53,741 bases of DNA, from contig JASBVG010000060.1 of assembly GCA_030147505.1 (NCBI GenBank), positions 1 through 53,741 on the forward strand, given 5' to 3'. Below the pieces are notes generated by a model. The model was not told the origin of the DNA. It did not search any database and saw only the letters and a list, made by a program, of their open reading frames with translations. This document shows positions 53,653-53,741 of this stretch, in pieces (positions within the stretch are counted from its first letter, which is position 1; each line of letters begins with the position of its first letter). Position numbers and translations under genes: made by a program. Origin of the DNA: Tardiphaga sp. (GTDB taxonomy: Bacteria; Pseudomonadota; Alphaproteobacteria; Rhizobiales; Xanthobacteraceae).

Positions 53653-53741
53653 GTTCGAAACTGCGCTTCACGACAAATCGTCAACTGGCCGGCATGCATT
53701 CTTGCGCCGAATTCAGTATATGCAACCTACGATACAAATGG

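Noticed and set aside
53679..53684. TTGACG as a firm -35 of the cyo promoter
   Set aside because: No good -10 hexamer lies at 16-18 bp from it, so the promoter is not annotated as a feature.

Overview
The window looks like a chromosomal segment of an alphaproteobacterium of the Bradyrhizobium/Rhodopseudomonas/Afipia group (Nitrobacteraceae). The reasons are high GC content, the rhizobial layout of the flagellar cluster (including a MotE-like gene between flgI and flgH), the RegB/ActS-type redox kinase, solitary TctC-type binding proteins, and intergenic palindromes of the kind scattered through these genomes. The assignment is inferred from gene content only. I see no rRNA, tRNA, CRISPR array, insertion sequence or prophage.

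Layout. (1) 1-13826 is a flagellar region: the 5' part of a flagellin gene, then leftward fliP-fliL-flgH-motE-flgI-flgA-flgG-fliE-flgC-flgB and motA-fliM-(small membrane protein)-fliN-fliG-flhB, with flgF-fliI running rightward from a shared intergenic region. (2) 13896-28254 is accessory and housekeeping: a membrane GGDEF protein, a spermidine-synthase-like methyltransferase, two solitary TctC-type binding proteins, an acyl-CoA ligase, an HD-GYP protein, an Rrf2/thioredoxin-reductase-like/methyltransferase set, a dienelactone hydrolase, a GST/TetR divergent pair with two matching operators, a Wza-like lipoprotein and MsrA. (3) 28375-38074 is the dnaA region: rpsT, a 1.2 kb palindrome-rich noncoding stretch holding a perfect DnaA box and a cluster of GANTC sites (candidate origin), then dnaA, dnaN, recF, a FUSC-like membrane protein and gyrB. 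(4) 38099-46613 is catabolic: a third TctC protein, a class A flavin monooxygenase with a divergent LysR regulator, and a GntR-controlled ABC importer joined to an amidohydrolase. (5) 46633-53580 is a leftward block cyoA-cyoB-cyoC-cyoD-surf1-regS-regR: a bo3-type quinol oxidase, its probable assembly factor and a redox two-component system.

How the parts fit. The flagellar genes encode rod, rings, export gate, ATPase, switch and stator; a cyclase and an HD-GYP protein nearby could link motility to c-di-GMP. The cyo block places a quinone-sensing kinase gene directly behind a quinol oxidase, a plausible feedback arrangement. The ABC/amidohydrolase unit looks like an uptake-and-hydrolysis pathway for an unidentified, probably nitrogen-containing, compound. 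I did not find an obviously new defence or mobile system. The points most worth a second look are the conserved-looking small membrane protein between fliM and fliN, the structured noncoding DNA upstream of dnaA, the ABC/amidohydrolase unit with its palindromes, and the perfect operator-like palindrome in front of cyoA.
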